DNA of 64,000 nucleotides from Perkinsus marinus ATCC 50983 (Eukaryota > Perkinsozoa > Perkinsida > Perkinsidae). The translations under genes and the position numbers were made by a program. The notes under the pieces are model-generated. The model had not been told where the DNA came from and did no database searches. It saw only the letters and a program-made list of their open reading frames with translations. Positions 10,392 through 22,612 of the stretch are shown piece after piece; within the stretch, counting starts at the first letter, position 1; every line of letters starts with the position of its first letter. The DNA lies in the NCBI RefSeq assembly GCF_000006405.1, contig NW_003207237.1, positions 68,071 through 132,070 on the forward strand, read 5' to 3'.

Positions 10392-11800
10392 CTGTGCTAA
10401 GCTGTCTCTGCATACAATCGACGGTTTCTACGCTACGGGCAGCGATAAGCCTTTCTATGAGATCTCGAGTTACTAATGGGAACAACCGAGGTACCATGGG
10501 TTGATTCCTTCCCTACACACTGGGCATGGGAAGCATGACTCGTCTTTTCCTTCACTCGTCTACGATGTTCCTGTAGGCTACAGGCTGTAGCGACTCTTCG
10601 ACTGGGCCGTACGCACGAGCAGCGGCGGCCGGTCCACCGTCTTGCAACTCAACATTACCAACTGTACTCATCTAGTAGTCTAGTAGTAATATCGAAGTGA
10701 TAGCAGGTGACCAACAAGTGAGAAAAGACTTGGGAAAAACTCCTGCACGATCAGTATTACGCAGGACAAAAAGGTAATACATAGCGCGTCTCAACTAGGT
10801 TCCTTCAAACCAAGTCACGTCAGCAGGTGATGTGACTTGATGACGGTCACCTTGATAGTCTTGTAATCTTGTATTCACTCAATAATCTAGTAATCTCTAC
10901 GGATAACACTGATAACAATAAATCTGGACGAACGACGAAGTTCGTCGTGTTATTGTTCATCGGACGAACAATAATCTCTCATAATATTTAGCATAATCTC
11001 AACTTCACAGTACCTTTGTGCTCGATTCAACGTGTATGGATGATGAGGCGTTAGAATAATGTAGTCATTGAAGACACGAAAGATTCTCCTCCATCATTGT
11101 CTTAAACTTGTGTTGTAGCTGTGTATCTAGGAGGGTCCTAGTAGGAGTCCACGCGCGGTAGCTGCTAGTGAAGAGTGTATGAGTCAGAGTTCGGAAAGTA
11201 ATAGGGGATTTGTCGTATCGCGTTGGGTGAGACATGTGGGAGACTCTCCCGGAGAGAGCGAGTAATACTGGATTTCTTTGAGATGTATAGAACCAATCGA
11301 TGTGTCGATATGTCGAAACGGAGATCGTTCTCTCCAGTTAGGGGAAGGACATGCGAGAAGCATACAGTCGATACAACTCGCTGTCGCTGCCCAACTCTCG
11401 ACAAGCTGACGACTAACTCCAACAACAGGGCTGTTGAACTAATGCTCAAAATGCACATCAATTGTGTGGCAGTTCTACCGTGAAGGAATCACCAAAGTAA
11501 AGAGGATCTTAGCAGTGCAAGGAGCAGGATGCTGATGCGATTATATGCTGTTCATCGTGGCTTCCTAATTCTGCAGATAATTTGGAGCAGTGTCAAAAAG
11601 CGACTTCAGGATAAATGCCTCACCCGAAAGAGGCTCGATAGCTGCATAATTAATAAGCACTCGCACGAAGAGTATAAATTCTGAGAAGTCAATCCTATCC
11701 AGCTAAGATGCCCAGTGAACCGAGAATGCGGTGCAGAGGTAGACCATCGTTCTCGGCTATACACGTATCCCAGAATCTCTAACGTACCTACGAGCCATGT

Positions 11801-13850
11801 TTAACGAGCTCTGCCACAATACCAACAGTGAATTGACGTGCACTGACTGAGTGACCTACGTTGCAAAGGCAGCTCCCGTAGCATGAGACAGTTGGACCAT
11901 CGAAACGCTATCTGGAGTGCTGCCATTTCTTTGTCTACGTGGCTGGCTAACTTGTCATCTACACGTTTGACGATGTCATCCTTCAACATCATCGTGCTAT
12001 CAACGTCGGGCTGAACAGGACTATTCAGATGGTCCTGTATGTCCGACAAAACCTGAGGCAGCGATAGTCAGAGTCATGAGGCCTCATATTAGCCCGGATA
12101 TTCACCGCACAGAGACCACCCATAGTACTCTATGTCCCCGTCTTTTCGGATCCACTGTCCCTTTCTGACGTTCCTTCCTAAGCGGTGTATACCTCAACCC
12201 TAATCTCCAAGCTTCGACCCGTACCTAGGTGAGACATTAGTTCAGCAATATCAAGAATAACATCAGTCGGAGCATATATGTATATAAACTTCTTCCCGAG
12301 AACATTACGTCGAAGTCGAATGGGCAGCCCGACCAGAGGCATTTCTCAAGCTCATCCAAATCGACCTGTTCCCTTCCAATGGTCGCCGCACCTTGAGTAT
12401 CTGAACCAATCAACCGATACTACAAATCGACAAAGATCTAGTTGGTCTACCCTAGCTGGTTTGGTGCCACCGGATGGCAACTTCCGCCTGTCTCGGAGTC
12501 CGACGGAAAACTCTGAGGACGAACCACTATGCGTGACAGTATTGAATCTTATATTCAATCCCCAATCACCAATGAACCCGTCCCCGAACGAGTGAGCACA
12601 CTTATCAGGTCGACTTGCGGTTGCTTCTGCAGCTAGATGATGACTGTTGGCTCCGCTAGTTGAGTTATACCCGAGCCTACTGAGCAGGCCTCCGGAACCC
12701 CCACTACGACGTTGAGCCAAACCGAGAGTCGACGATTGTGGGCTGGATGAAGCGCTAGACTGACGCTTGGTCCGCTGCAGATCCCAACACATTCAAAATG
12801 CAAACTAAGAACACGTCATCCAGTGCAACTCGATCCGTGTCTCTATGTACATCGGTCTTCCCTGACGGCAAGTAATGACAAAGTATGCTCTCTACTTTCC
12901 CATTTTAGTACTTGCCAAAAACTCAACCGATTAGCTAGTCTACGGATAATGTAGGAGTTCCACCATCATCACATTTCAAGTCTCTTCCAGAACTCCATAG
13001 TGTAATGGCCGAGCCTTATAGGCCCAGCCTGTACGAATGCGATATCAAATGTTAAAAAAGCTTGGCCTTCTCATGCTGCAACCTAAAGTCGGCGCCCGCT
13101 TGCATTGACGACTTGTGGCTGTATCGATGACCTACCTCAGGTTTACGCTCCTCTCCAACGTTCAAAGGGGCGGTCTCAGTCGGATCTCCATCAGGGACAT
13201 TGAGAGTAGGATAGTTACGGCCGAGATTAGCTGGCGTTGGTACGACCACAGAAGAGTCGAAGACTGGTTGGGTGTAGTCTCCAGGGGCCTTATTCATGAC
13301 CTACACAACCAGTGCATTTATGGCAGGAAAAATATGACCATCGTTTTACCTGCTCTCTGGCTTTCTCTATCTCACGCTTTTCGGCTAGGAGACGAGGAAG
13401 CTCATCATCGATGAAATCGAGCACGCGCCATTCGATAGCCAACCCGTTGTCCAGAGCGACCTGTACAATAACCAATGAGAATACTTCGGGTCGGCGCGAA
13501 TCGGTGATCTCCTACTTGCGCCTTCCTCTGCAGGTCCTCATCGTAGTCGCCTATCTCCTCAACGAGCTCCTGAAATGATGGTAATGTGAAATACGGAAAT
13601 CGATGATACCTGATTGAAGGTAGCCCTGGGCCTAACGACAGTCCTCTGGTCCAAAAGTTTAGAGATGGCCATTACTCCAGGATGATGGATAACAGTCAAG
13701 CGCCTCTCCCACCCAAATGTGGCAAAGACATCGGGGACCTGGTGGAGATCAATAAACGGTCTAAGGCGACACTGCTAGAAGTATCACCTGTTCCAGCAAG
13801 TACCTGGATCGACGAAGTAGAGTAGCTCCACGAAGAGCCATGTATAACGG
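11801..13850 (-). CDS. Multi-exon gene of unknown function
   Basis: Four consecutive exons join at phase 0 and are clearly coding: 13610-13738 (RRLTVIHHPGVMAISKLLDQ), 13516-13569 (ELVEEIGDYDEDLQRKAQ), 13350-13460 (EWRVLDFIDDELPRLLAEKR) and 13136-13300 (proline-rich, SSVVVPTPANLGRNYPTL). Downstream coding blocks on the same strand include a Ser/Gly-rich segment near 12,605-12,780, FIYIYAPTDVILDIAELMSH (about 12,235-12,300), VRKGQWIRKDGDIEYYGW (about 12,125-12,185) and a helical end with DIVKRVDDKLASHVDKEMAA (about 11,912-12,055). These probably belong to one protein, but the joins are not settled and a second gene is possible. The upstream exon ends near 13,805. Family not recognised; the charged helical segments suggest a scaffold or structural protein. 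Confidence 0.5.
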
Positions 13851-14230
13851 CACGAATGTAAAGGTAACGATGAGTTGTTGCAGACTAGGAGATCTTGCGC
13901 ATCTTGCGCGACTTGCGTTTTTCCGTCTCAGGATTTGCGTGCAGGGTCTTCCCGTCGAAGACTTCGACTATTATCAACAGATTGTGAACTGAAGTTCTCA
14001 CTTCTGCTGTTAGATTTGCAGACAGTGATGCCTCATTTAGGCATCATGTGTTGACTTTAAGCCAGTACTGTGTAGCGCACTCTTGGGGTGGACCCACTGG
14101 TGTCTACTCGGATGCCTTTTTGAAACATGCGAACACCCTTCAAAGGTAACCTGATTAAGTAAAGGTGAGTACAAGAACCTTCATGATGTGGTCTTACTAA
14201 ATCCAGCTAGAGATTTCAATGACCTTACAG

Positions 14231-15327
14231 AATGCCCAGTACCAAGGAATTGCCTTCACGCCGGACTTTGGCAGTAGCTGGTCTGCGGACGACGCCGACG
14301 ACGATGAAGACTCAATGGATGAAATAACGAGGGAATACATGAGTGCACGGCAGTACAATGCTGAGTGATCGGAGAGACGATTGAAATCGGCCGTGGATTG
14401 AGATGTCCAATAGGTTAGTGAAAGAGATTGAAATATTGGATCGGAAACTAGAAGAGGTCAGTAGTCGACGACGTATTGCGCCACACACGGAGGTATGACG
14501 ACGATCGCAGTAGTACGGTGATGACTTCGTGTGTAGAGTGGCTCTTACGGGACCGACTTCGAATCCTCGACTCTCCGAGTTAAGATTCTGGAGGAACAAC
14601 TTATAGCTGCTCGGTAGTGAACTAGGGGAGGGGGGCAAGCGTTGGTATTTCTCACAGGCACCTTGAGCAACTACGGCTCGACCAGCTCTCTAAAGTGATG
14701 AGTGTATTCGAGCGGTTGAAGCTTCCTCTTAGTGATAAAGAATGGAGTGAGACCTCCCTTGGTGAGGACCTTGGCATTGGGGTGGTATGTATGTGTATGT
14801 GCTGAGCAGAGATGACAGAAATTCTGACAGCGTGCCCAACTCTTCCCGCACTCTCTAAGGTAGACTTGAAGGATATCGATAATGCTGATCACAGTGAGGT
14901 GATTCTCTTTTGGCGTGGTACTATTATAGATGATCCGGCTCTTTAGGTGTCTTCTATTTCAACCGAACCGGACATTACAAATTCGCCATTGCTCACGCGT
15001 GGCGTCGGGCTGGAAATTACTGTTACTGAGTAACCTACGATCCAACTTATGTCTAGTGATGCTGCTCGCCACAGGATGGGATATTCCCACAAACGTCCCC
15101 ATGGCGAAGTACTGGCAATGTTGGAGAGGATGATCGCAAAAGTCGACCGAACACTCCATTTGGTTGATAAGGCGCAGGCATTGGAAAAGTCTCCCCCCAA
15201 ATTCGACCGGCTTAGCGCGTGGAAGCCTATGCTGTATGCCAGCAGGTCACCCGAGCGGTATAAGCCGTGTCACCATGGGCGATATGCAGAGAGCCTTCCC
15301 ATCTCCAGATGGAAGCTCATGCTCTAG
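14231..15327 (+). CDS. Coiled-coil protein, multi-exon, unknown
   Basis: Plus-strand exons with acidic then heptad-like content. One starts at 14231 after TTACAG (QYQGIAFTPDFGSSW, then an Asp/Glu run). A block near 14402 codes SNRLVKEIEILDRKLEE, one near 14549 codes LRVKILEEQLIAA, and it joins across an intron (CTCACAG at 14653-14659) to HLEQLRLDQLSKVMSVFERL. A short exon follows near 14812-14861, and coding-like sequence continues to about 15,280 (EVLAMLERMIAKVDRTLHL). Start, end and some joins are uncertain and it may be two genes. It looks like a cytoskeletal or structural coiled-coil protein; no family recognised. Confidence 0.45.
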
Positions 15328-16013
15328 GACTGTTCTCAATCACGTATTTTTCGTTATACTGAATCAACCTTTGCTAATATAAGCCGTGTTTTCGTAGAGT
15401 ATTGTGGAAGTCGACGACCCCTAACGGGCCTACCCCATGTCTGATGACCAATTTGATTTCTAAACTCCTCGTGTGTTGAGCCAGTGGCGTGGGGCCTGTG
15501 ATCAGTGTTGGTTGGAGACTTGAGACTTTTCGCCACAGAATCATCCTCTGTGCTCGAGATGGAGCTCAACGGGCGTAGTGATCATGCCTTCTTGGTGGGC
15601 CATCTGAACCACGTCGACTAGTGGGGGACCTTTCGGCTAGTTATCAGGAAGAGTATCATCATCATGGGAGTTTTGTATAGTACGCCATCCTTCTGATCAG
15701 TTGATGTGATCGTGTGACGGGCTGCACAACTCTGAGCATTAGTTGGCATTCCACATGAGAGATTTCACATGGCATTCATATGTCCTCACAAAGGAGAGCA
15801 CGACCGTGATCGCGAATTGTACCCCACGATATTTATACTTATCATTTGCCCCTAGTGGAGATCTACTCTAGAGTGTGCAGTTAACTTTCTGGAAATAATT
15901 GGGCTAGTGTGATATTTTTGTGTTGCGCGTTGTCTACCTCCTCTGCTTAGGTTGGGACCAGTACGCTAGTTGACGTGACTTGTGTAGTTTACTAAGCATT
16001 TTTACGCCCTCTA
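15328..16013. other. Intergenic, no gene seen
   Basis: Spacer before the peptidase C69 cluster. Only short frames and no recognisable element. It presumably includes promoter sequence for the extra C69 first exon at 16014. Confidence 0.35.
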
Positions 16014-16144
16014 ATGTCTAACTGCTCCGAGTTTTTGCAATGTGGTAATTGTACCGCTGTTGCCGTTGATTGTGGAGCTACAGCAGATGGGGGCTGTATG
16101 GCTGCGTCTAGTGCGGACGGCACTCCAGTAGATATCCGCTTAGT
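16014..16144 (+). pseudogene. Extra peptidase C69 first exon (orphan or alternative)
   Basis: ATG at 16014 opens a 131-nt frame, closely matching first exon 16328-16461 of the downstream gene: start MSNCSEFLQ, then GNCTAVAVDCGATADGGC and SADGTPVDIRLV. It keeps the Cys that would become the N-terminal nucleophile. It ends at a GT donor (GTAGGC) in the same phase 2 as the first exon of both complete genes, while reading on gives an immediate TAG. No second exon follows before 16328. It is either the remnant of a third tandem copy or a usable alternative first exon that could splice to 16515. Transcript data would decide. Confidence 0.7.
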
Positions 16145-16327
16145 GTAGGCATTGGGATCAGTATGGTCGGGGGGTGTAGCTGGCGGCAGTTTCTATGTGA
16201 TTTATATATGATGCCCCCATGAGGATCGTGAATCACAATTCTCATAAGGAAATCATACAGTTGATGATAATGGCATAGTTGACAGACTGAATCGTCTCTG
16301 AGTTGTTCTTTCTTGGTACTCCTTCTA

Positions 16328-18476
16328 ATGATGAGCACATCTGATAAGTTCCTACAGCGTGGTCATTGTACAGCTACTGCTGTTGACGGCATGGCTACGG
16401 CTGATGGTGGCTGTATTGCGGCTACAAGTGCCGATGGAACTCCTATAGATTTTCGCTTAGTGTATGCAAATAAGAATGCAGAGAAAGGGGTCGAGTGACT
16501 GTCTCTGCTGCTAGGTACATTCCCCCACGAACTTATGGTCCTAACGGCAAGCGGGCCGTGTACAAGCAATTCCAAGCTTATCCACGTATCGTGGATGCTG
16601 AGCGTGCACCGAGCTACGCTCCGACCGGACCTGAACAAAAACTAAGTGTACCTATCGGGTATGTTGATATGCCGGAGGGCACTACTACCTATGGATATTG
16701 GGAAGCTGCTTATGGGCTTATGAACGAGGCTGGGCTGTGCATGGGCGAGAGTAGTTGTAGTGGTCGCTTAGCTACTGTCCCAGTTGGTGAGTTCTCTGGG
16801 CTAGTATAACGGAATGGATCGCCCCTTGCTTGTTTGTAGATGAGAATCCTCATGGTGCCTTGTTCTGGGTCGGCGAGCTAGCAAGTGTTGCCCTTGAGCT
16901 TTGCTCCACTGCTCGAGGTGCGATTGAGACCATGGGTCGGCTTGCAGAGGAGCATGGCTTCTATGGCACCACTGAGGTCGAAGAAGCAGGGGAGGCCTTG
17001 ACGGTCGCTGATGGTGATGAGGCCTGGGTCTTCCATATCCTCTCTGATGACACTGGCAGTGGAGCGGTTTGGGCAGCTCAGAAGGTCCCTAAGGGCCATG
17101 CCACAATCGTTCCTAATGTTTTCATTATCCGTGATATTGATCCTGATGACAGGGATAACTTCATGTTTTCGAAGAACATCTTCGATGTAGCCAAGAGGTA
17201 GGCCGCCTCGCCCCTCGTCATTGTCTACTCACATTCGGTGTTTCATCTCAGATTAGGATGGTGGGATGGCGCTGGTTTATTGGATTTCACCAGAACATAT
17301 AGCGTCGGCGAGTAAGCTATACTTGGAAATACTTGTGCAGCCTTGAGCTGTGTCTACCAGGTATAATCATCCCTATTATGCTGGTCGCCGTTTATGGAGG
17401 GCGTTCTCTCTGTGGGCACCTTCGCAGAACTTCGACCCGAAACTTGGTGTTGAACTTGAACGACCAACATACCCTTTCTCGGTGAAGCCCGACGAGCCGA
17501 TCACGCTAGAGAAGATGAAGAGCTTGTATCGAGATCATATGGAGGGCACTCAGTACGACCTGACCAACCACGTGACGGCTGGAGGGGCGTTCAGGACGCC
17601 CAACAGGTAGCCTGGCTTCAAGCTTGTTCTCGGTCCGGACCATCTCCATTACAGGTATGCTGAAGCAGAGGCTGAGGACTCGATGGAATATGGTGCTTGG
17701 GAGAGAGCGATCTCCCTCTTCCGCACACAATACGCGTACATTGCCGTGGCTCGTAAGGGCCAGCCTGGAGTCCTTCATTTTGCTATTGGTGAGTGTGCTA
17801 TTATCTATCGTCGTTTGTACCCAGGGATGAGCAGGTGCTCCACACGGCAGTGTATATGTGCCCATCGTGGTGAAGCCGAACCCTACTGTGGTATGTTATG
17901 AAGCCAACTCCTAGTCGCTGATTCGATGTTGTACTTCAGAGGTCCATTCCTGCATTGGAGAATGCTTGGCAGGGCGAGTTCAACGAGAAGTCCCTGTGGT
18001 GGGCCGTTTTGAGTGTCTCTAACACGATGGATGTGAAGTGGTGCTATATGATCAAGGACGTTCGAGAGGCGCAGAAGGAGGTAGAGGATGAAATAGACGC
18101 TATGATGAAGACCAAGTCTTTGGATGGTGAGTACAGTGGAAATGGACTTAGACAAATATTTGTTTTTTCAGAGATCGAAAAACAGACCCCGGAGTTGTGT
18201 GATAGTTTGACTCGTCGTTGGTTCAAATTGCACTACACCCTTCTGGGGAAGTATCAGAACGGCTACGCCGACTGGGGTTACTCTAAGGTGCGTTTGTGAT
18301 AGGGAATGCGTCTTGTGACATAATGTGTTCAGCTGGGCTATGGACCCACTACTGAGTGGCTCAAGACTGTTGGTTTTGACAAGTTCGATGCAACCAAGAA
18401 GCAGTTCGATGAGCAGAAGGAGCGCTTTATGAAAAGTCAAAGCGAAGCTGATGTCATTCGGCGTAGAAACGCATAA
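16328..18476 (+). CDS. Peptidase C69 family dipeptidase, copy 1
   Basis: C69 (PepD/secernin-related) enzymes are N-terminal-nucleophile hydrolases that expose a Cys after autoprocessing. Ten exons join in phase: 16328-16461, 16515-16786, 16840-17197, 17252-17311, 17361-17606, 17655-17788, 17835-17890, 17940-18126, 18172-18287, 18333-18476 (TAA), giving 568 residues. The nucleophile region is HCTATAVD...ATADGG; later family blocks include YGLMNEAGLCMGES, WVFHILSDDTGSGAVWAAQ, NHPYYAGRRLWR, EFNEKSLWWAVLSVSN and YADWGY near the C-terminus. No signal peptide precedes the Cys (start MMSTSDKFLQ), which suggests a cytosolic enzyme unless a further upstream exon exists. A paralogue follows in tandem with the same exon pattern. 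Confidence 0.88.
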
Positions 18477-18765
18477 GTTCGTTCCTGTTCGAAGGTGGTT
18501 TCCGCGCTACTTTTTCACTTTTCCATATCTTTTCGGTCGCCCAGTTTTTACGTTTCCACACAGATCGCTACTTTTCTCTCCGATCTAACTCCATCGATGT
18601 TGTGTTGGAGATCCTCTAGCAGTTGGGTTATTCATGTGGACAAGTCCTCGCTGCCTACACTAGAGTGTGTTTTCTGTGGGATTGCATATGCCCTATGGAG
18701 TTTCTACTCTGTGCCATCGTGACTGTTTGTATTTTGCTTCCTGACAGTATCTCTTGTCATTGTTA

Positions 18766-21127
18766 ATGCGTTATTCATCTTTGTTATTGCTGAGTGGCCT
18801 CGGTATAGCTCTGGGATCCACCCCTCAGGTGAGTATGGGAGTATCTATTGAGTAGTATTTATCATATCAATTCTTGGCAAAGTCTTATCTGATTTTTTTT
18901 CTCAGAGTGCTAGCAGAGATCGAGTACGACCAGATCACGATCATTGTACCGCCCTCGCGGTAGATTGTGCTGCGACCATAGATGGGGGATGCATTTCTGG
19001 AACGAGTGCTGATGGAAGTCCAATTGACTTCAGGATGGTGTAAGTACTATTCTGTCGGGGTCTTATGCAATACCTCACAATTCAGGTACGTCCCTCCGAA
19101 GACCTACGGCCCAGGTGGCAAGAGGGCCGTTTTCAAGCAAGTCGATGATTATCCAAGGATCGTTGATGCCTCCCGTGCGCCGAGTTATGCACCTACATCA
19201 CCTGAGCAGAAGGAGAGTGTCCCTATTGGTTACATCGACATGCCTGAGGGAACCACCTATGGCTACTGGGATGCCGCCTATGGTGTTATGAATGAGGCTG
19301 GTTTGTCCATGGGTGAAAGTAGCTGTAGTGGACGTCTGGCCGCTGAACCAAGGAGTATTGTTCTGATAAGCAGCACATAATTTGTGATTTATTTATTTTT
19401 TCAGAGGATGAGTACGACACTTCAGGAGCGCTTCTTTGGGTGGGGGAACTGTCGGACATAGCAATGGAGCGCTGTGCAACCGCGAGGTGTGCTATTGAGA
19501 CCATGGGTGGTCTAGCAGAGAAGTACGGGTTTTATGGTACGACAAGTATCGTGGAAGCGGGAGAAGCCTTGACCATCGCTGATAAGAGTGAAGCTTGGGT
19601 TTTCCATATCGTGGCTGATGATACTGGAAATGGTGCGGTTTGGGTGGCCCAGAAGGTCCCCAAGGGCCATGCGACCATGGTCCCTAATGTATTTGTCATT
19701 CGAGAGATTGACCCTGATGATTCTGAAAACTTCCTTTTCTCTAAGAACATATTCGATGTGGCGAGAAGGTAATAGTAAAAGGGTGTTGCAAATACACTGT
19801 AGCCATGAAAACATTGTTTTTTACGTGGTTGACGCCCTCAATCCCTAATTCTCAGGCTCGGCTGGTGGGATGGTGTTGGCAAGCTCGACTTCGTCAATGT
19901 TTACAGTGTGAGCGAGTAAGTCGAGTTGCTGCTCACGGTATCGAACCATGTTGTACTCGTTAGGTATGATCATCCTTATTATGCTGGACGTCGCTTGTGG
20001 AGAGGTCTTTCACTGTTCGCACCCTCTCTGAATCTTGACCCTAAGCTCGGTGTCGATTGGGACCATGCCACCTACCCTTTCTCTGTTAAGCCTGATGAAC
20101 CTGTTACTGTCGATTTCCTCAAACGCTTGTATCGGGATCATTACGAAGGGACTCCGTATGATCTCACTGATCACGTCGTTGCTGGTGGACCCTTCAACAC
20201 ACCCACTAGGTAGGTAGCATGAACGTCAGCATCTTCAGCTATGCTGTTGCTCTCAGATATGATGGCGCTGAAGCTGAGAAGAGCTTCAAGCATGGTGCAT
20301 GGGAACGTGCTATATCGCTGTACCGAACGCAGTATTCGTACTTCGCTGTAGCCTACAAGGACAAGGCTAATATCATTTACTTCGCCCCGGGTAGATGATT
20401 CCTGTAAGGCTTGTGTGGGAAAATTCGGGCAAGTTCTCAGGTACCCCTCATGCTAGTGTGTATATCCCCATCGTAGTAAAGCCTCAACAATCAGTGGTAG
20501 GTTGTAGTTAGCAAAGTTCACACCATCTGCTTGTCGATCAGACGTCGATCCCCGCTCTTGAATATGCCTGGCAGGGTGAGTTCAATCGCAGCTCCCTTTG
20601 GTGGGGTGTGCTCTCCGTGTCGAACGTGATGGATTTGAAGTATCGTTATATGATCGAGGATGTTCGCAAGGCTCAAGTAGCAGCGGAAACCGAAATAGAC
20701 ATGATGCTCGCAACGAAAACTGATGAAGGTAAATCCCTGGCGTGTCACCGTGGCTTTGGCTTTGTTATTTCCCGTCCTTCAGAGATCGAAGCTGCTATGC
20801 CTGAATTCTGCAGCCATTTGACCAGTAAATGGTTTGATCTTACGTTCACGCTACTCGGCAAATACCAGAACGGGTATGCCGATTGGGGTTATACGAAGGT
20901 AAGTTTCCTTTTTGGAAGTTTTTTTAATCGTTCTTGAACCACAGATTGGATATGGCCCTTCCTCGGGATGGCTCAAGCGTGCCGGCTATGATAGATTCGC
21001 AGCCTCAAAGAAGCAGTTTAAAGATCTCAGAAGACGGTATGCAAAGTGTCAAAATGAAGCTGATGAGATACGACGGAGAAACAGAGGCCAAGCTTTCGAA
21101 GCAGAAGCTGTTCTTGAAACAGAATAA
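18766..21127 (+). CDS. Peptidase C69 family dipeptidase, copy 2, with signal peptide
   Basis: Eleven exons join in phase: 18766-18828, 18906-19039, 19086-19354, 19405-19768, 19856-19915, 19964-20209, 20257-20390, 20441-20496, 20542-20728, 20783-20898, 20945-21127 (TAA), giving 603 residues. From the second exon on, phases match copy 1, and exons 6-10 have the same lengths (246, 134, 56, 187 and 116 nt). The extra first exon encodes a typical signal peptide (MRYSSLLLLSGLGIALG), so this copy is probably secreted or vacuolar. The nucleophile Cys is kept (DHCTALAVD). The C-terminus is longer than copy 1 and ends in a charged helix. It arose by tandem duplication, with the paralogues since diverged in targeting (inference). 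Confidence 0.9.
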
Positions 21128-21515
21128 ATGAGTTCCCTGCACTCCTGACCTAGCCTGAAGAGCAGATAGCCATTGGTTGCAATGTGTGTGTTTCATTGAT
21201 AAGTTGAGTTGTGTCGACGAATGGAACAATAGATTGCGGTGGGGGACTCGGCAACTTGAGGGAACCAGCAGAAATGAAGAAAAATGCCAACTAAATGTTG
21301 TTGAGGCCTTTCGTTGAAAAAAATGTCATGCCCACAAAGGAGGTACTACGTTTATGAAAATCCAACGCTCATTCGGATAAATTGCTATTCTTCGCTGCCT
21401 CGGCTTGAAACCTACTGATGTAATGTTAAATACGTTGTTAAATGTCAACGCAACGCATCGTAAAACTTCGAAACACTTCCGTAGTATAAATGAGCAACGA
21501 TCACATCAATCACTC
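21128..21515. other. Convergent intergenic spacer
   Basis: Lies between the 3' ends of the C69 gene (+) and the proteasome gene (-). No gene or recognisable element seen. Confidence 0.4.
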
Positions 21516-22612
21516 CTAATCCTTCTCAGCTATCGCGTTCAGATGCTCATCGATTTCCGATGGGGTGAGTTTCCTGAAAATCCGAGTACATATAGCGAAT
21601 ACCGACGTAGAAGAATAACCACCTAAATCTAGTGTTTTGAGTACTCATGACGCAGACCTCGATATCACTGGGCTTGAAATCCATGGACAAAACCTGTAGC
21701 AACATGTTTCTGAGGAGGGACAGGCAACACATTCATCATATAGTACTGTCTGTAAGGCGGCTATGGCCTCTTCAACGGTCTCAGTCTCATCTGAGCCCTC
21801 GGGCACGCCAGTGTCCATTCTCTTGCGCACTATTTTCTCCAACGCATTCGTAGCTTCCTATAAAAGACAAGAATAGAAATAAAATGGTACATGCATACGG
21901 ATATCACCTGCTCCTTTGTACCGGCTGCAGCAGCCTTACAGCCCACATAGTGACCAGCAGGATCTACCTTCAAGAGTTGAGGACCGAATTCATCGTCAAT
22001 TCCGAAGAACAGAGCAACTAGGAAGGAAGAACAACTCATATCTGTTGCTAAGAAGTTCAATGCCTCGCTTACTAACACCATATGGACGCATATATGCATG
22101 CTGAGTGTAGACCTGAGCTAAGTTGGCGATCTTCTTAGCCAGATAGTGGCAAGGGATCTCGCAACCGTTCTTGTCCTCATACCTGCACAAGCGAATAGAG
22201 CGGCTTATATATTCATCGACTTCTTACTCGGAAGCAGTCTGACGAGCCCTATTGACGAGAGCTCGGGCATCAGCTGGCATGCCGGCTATGACAACTCCTA
22301 GGTTGGAGGTAATACGATATATAGAGTTGGTGAAGGAGCCATCCTGGAGCTTATCCTGGGAAATGAAACCAAGTGAGGAGACCTCTGAGAAGCACTTGTG
22401 CTGACCGGGATCTTCTTTTGGCCAACTGCAACAACCGTATTCTTGCCCTTCATGGCAAGGCATGTGAGCCCAGATGTCTTCACAGCTTTGAAAGCATACT
22501 CAACCTGACAGCACTACAGAAGCCTCTACCAGCAAGGGCCTATTACCTGGTATAGTCGTCCCTCAGGACTGAAGATTGTGATATGACGATCGTAGCCAGA
22601 TTGACGCGACAT
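21516..22612 (-). CDS. PSMA6: Proteasome subunit alpha type-6 (alpha-1/Scl1)
   Basis: Structural alpha-ring subunit of the 20S proteasome. Eight exons (22547-22612, 22406-22504, 22228-22355, 22073-22182, 21908-22017, 21747-21857, 21623-21693, 21516-21573) join in phase to 250 residues, the usual length. The N-terminal alpha signature is present ([19 protein letters not shown]). Later blocks identify the alpha-6 type: [51 protein letters not shown] and the end DFKPSDIEV...[10 protein letters not shown]. As in other alpha subunits there is no catalytic N-terminal Thr. Start ATG 22612-22610 gives the canonical MSRxxGYDRHI beginning. Confidence 0.95.

Larger units (their letters stand above)
9251..11800. 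other. Long gene-poor stretch
   Basis: No recognisable gene apart from the zinc-finger-like ORF at 10173-10391 and the short tandem repeat at 9991-10062. An open frame at 11223-11483 (86 codons) has mixed composition and no support. Around 10930-10955 a short inverted repeat (ACGACGAA, G, TTCGTCGT) lies in an AT-rich region with repeated AACAATA words. Confidence 0.4.
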
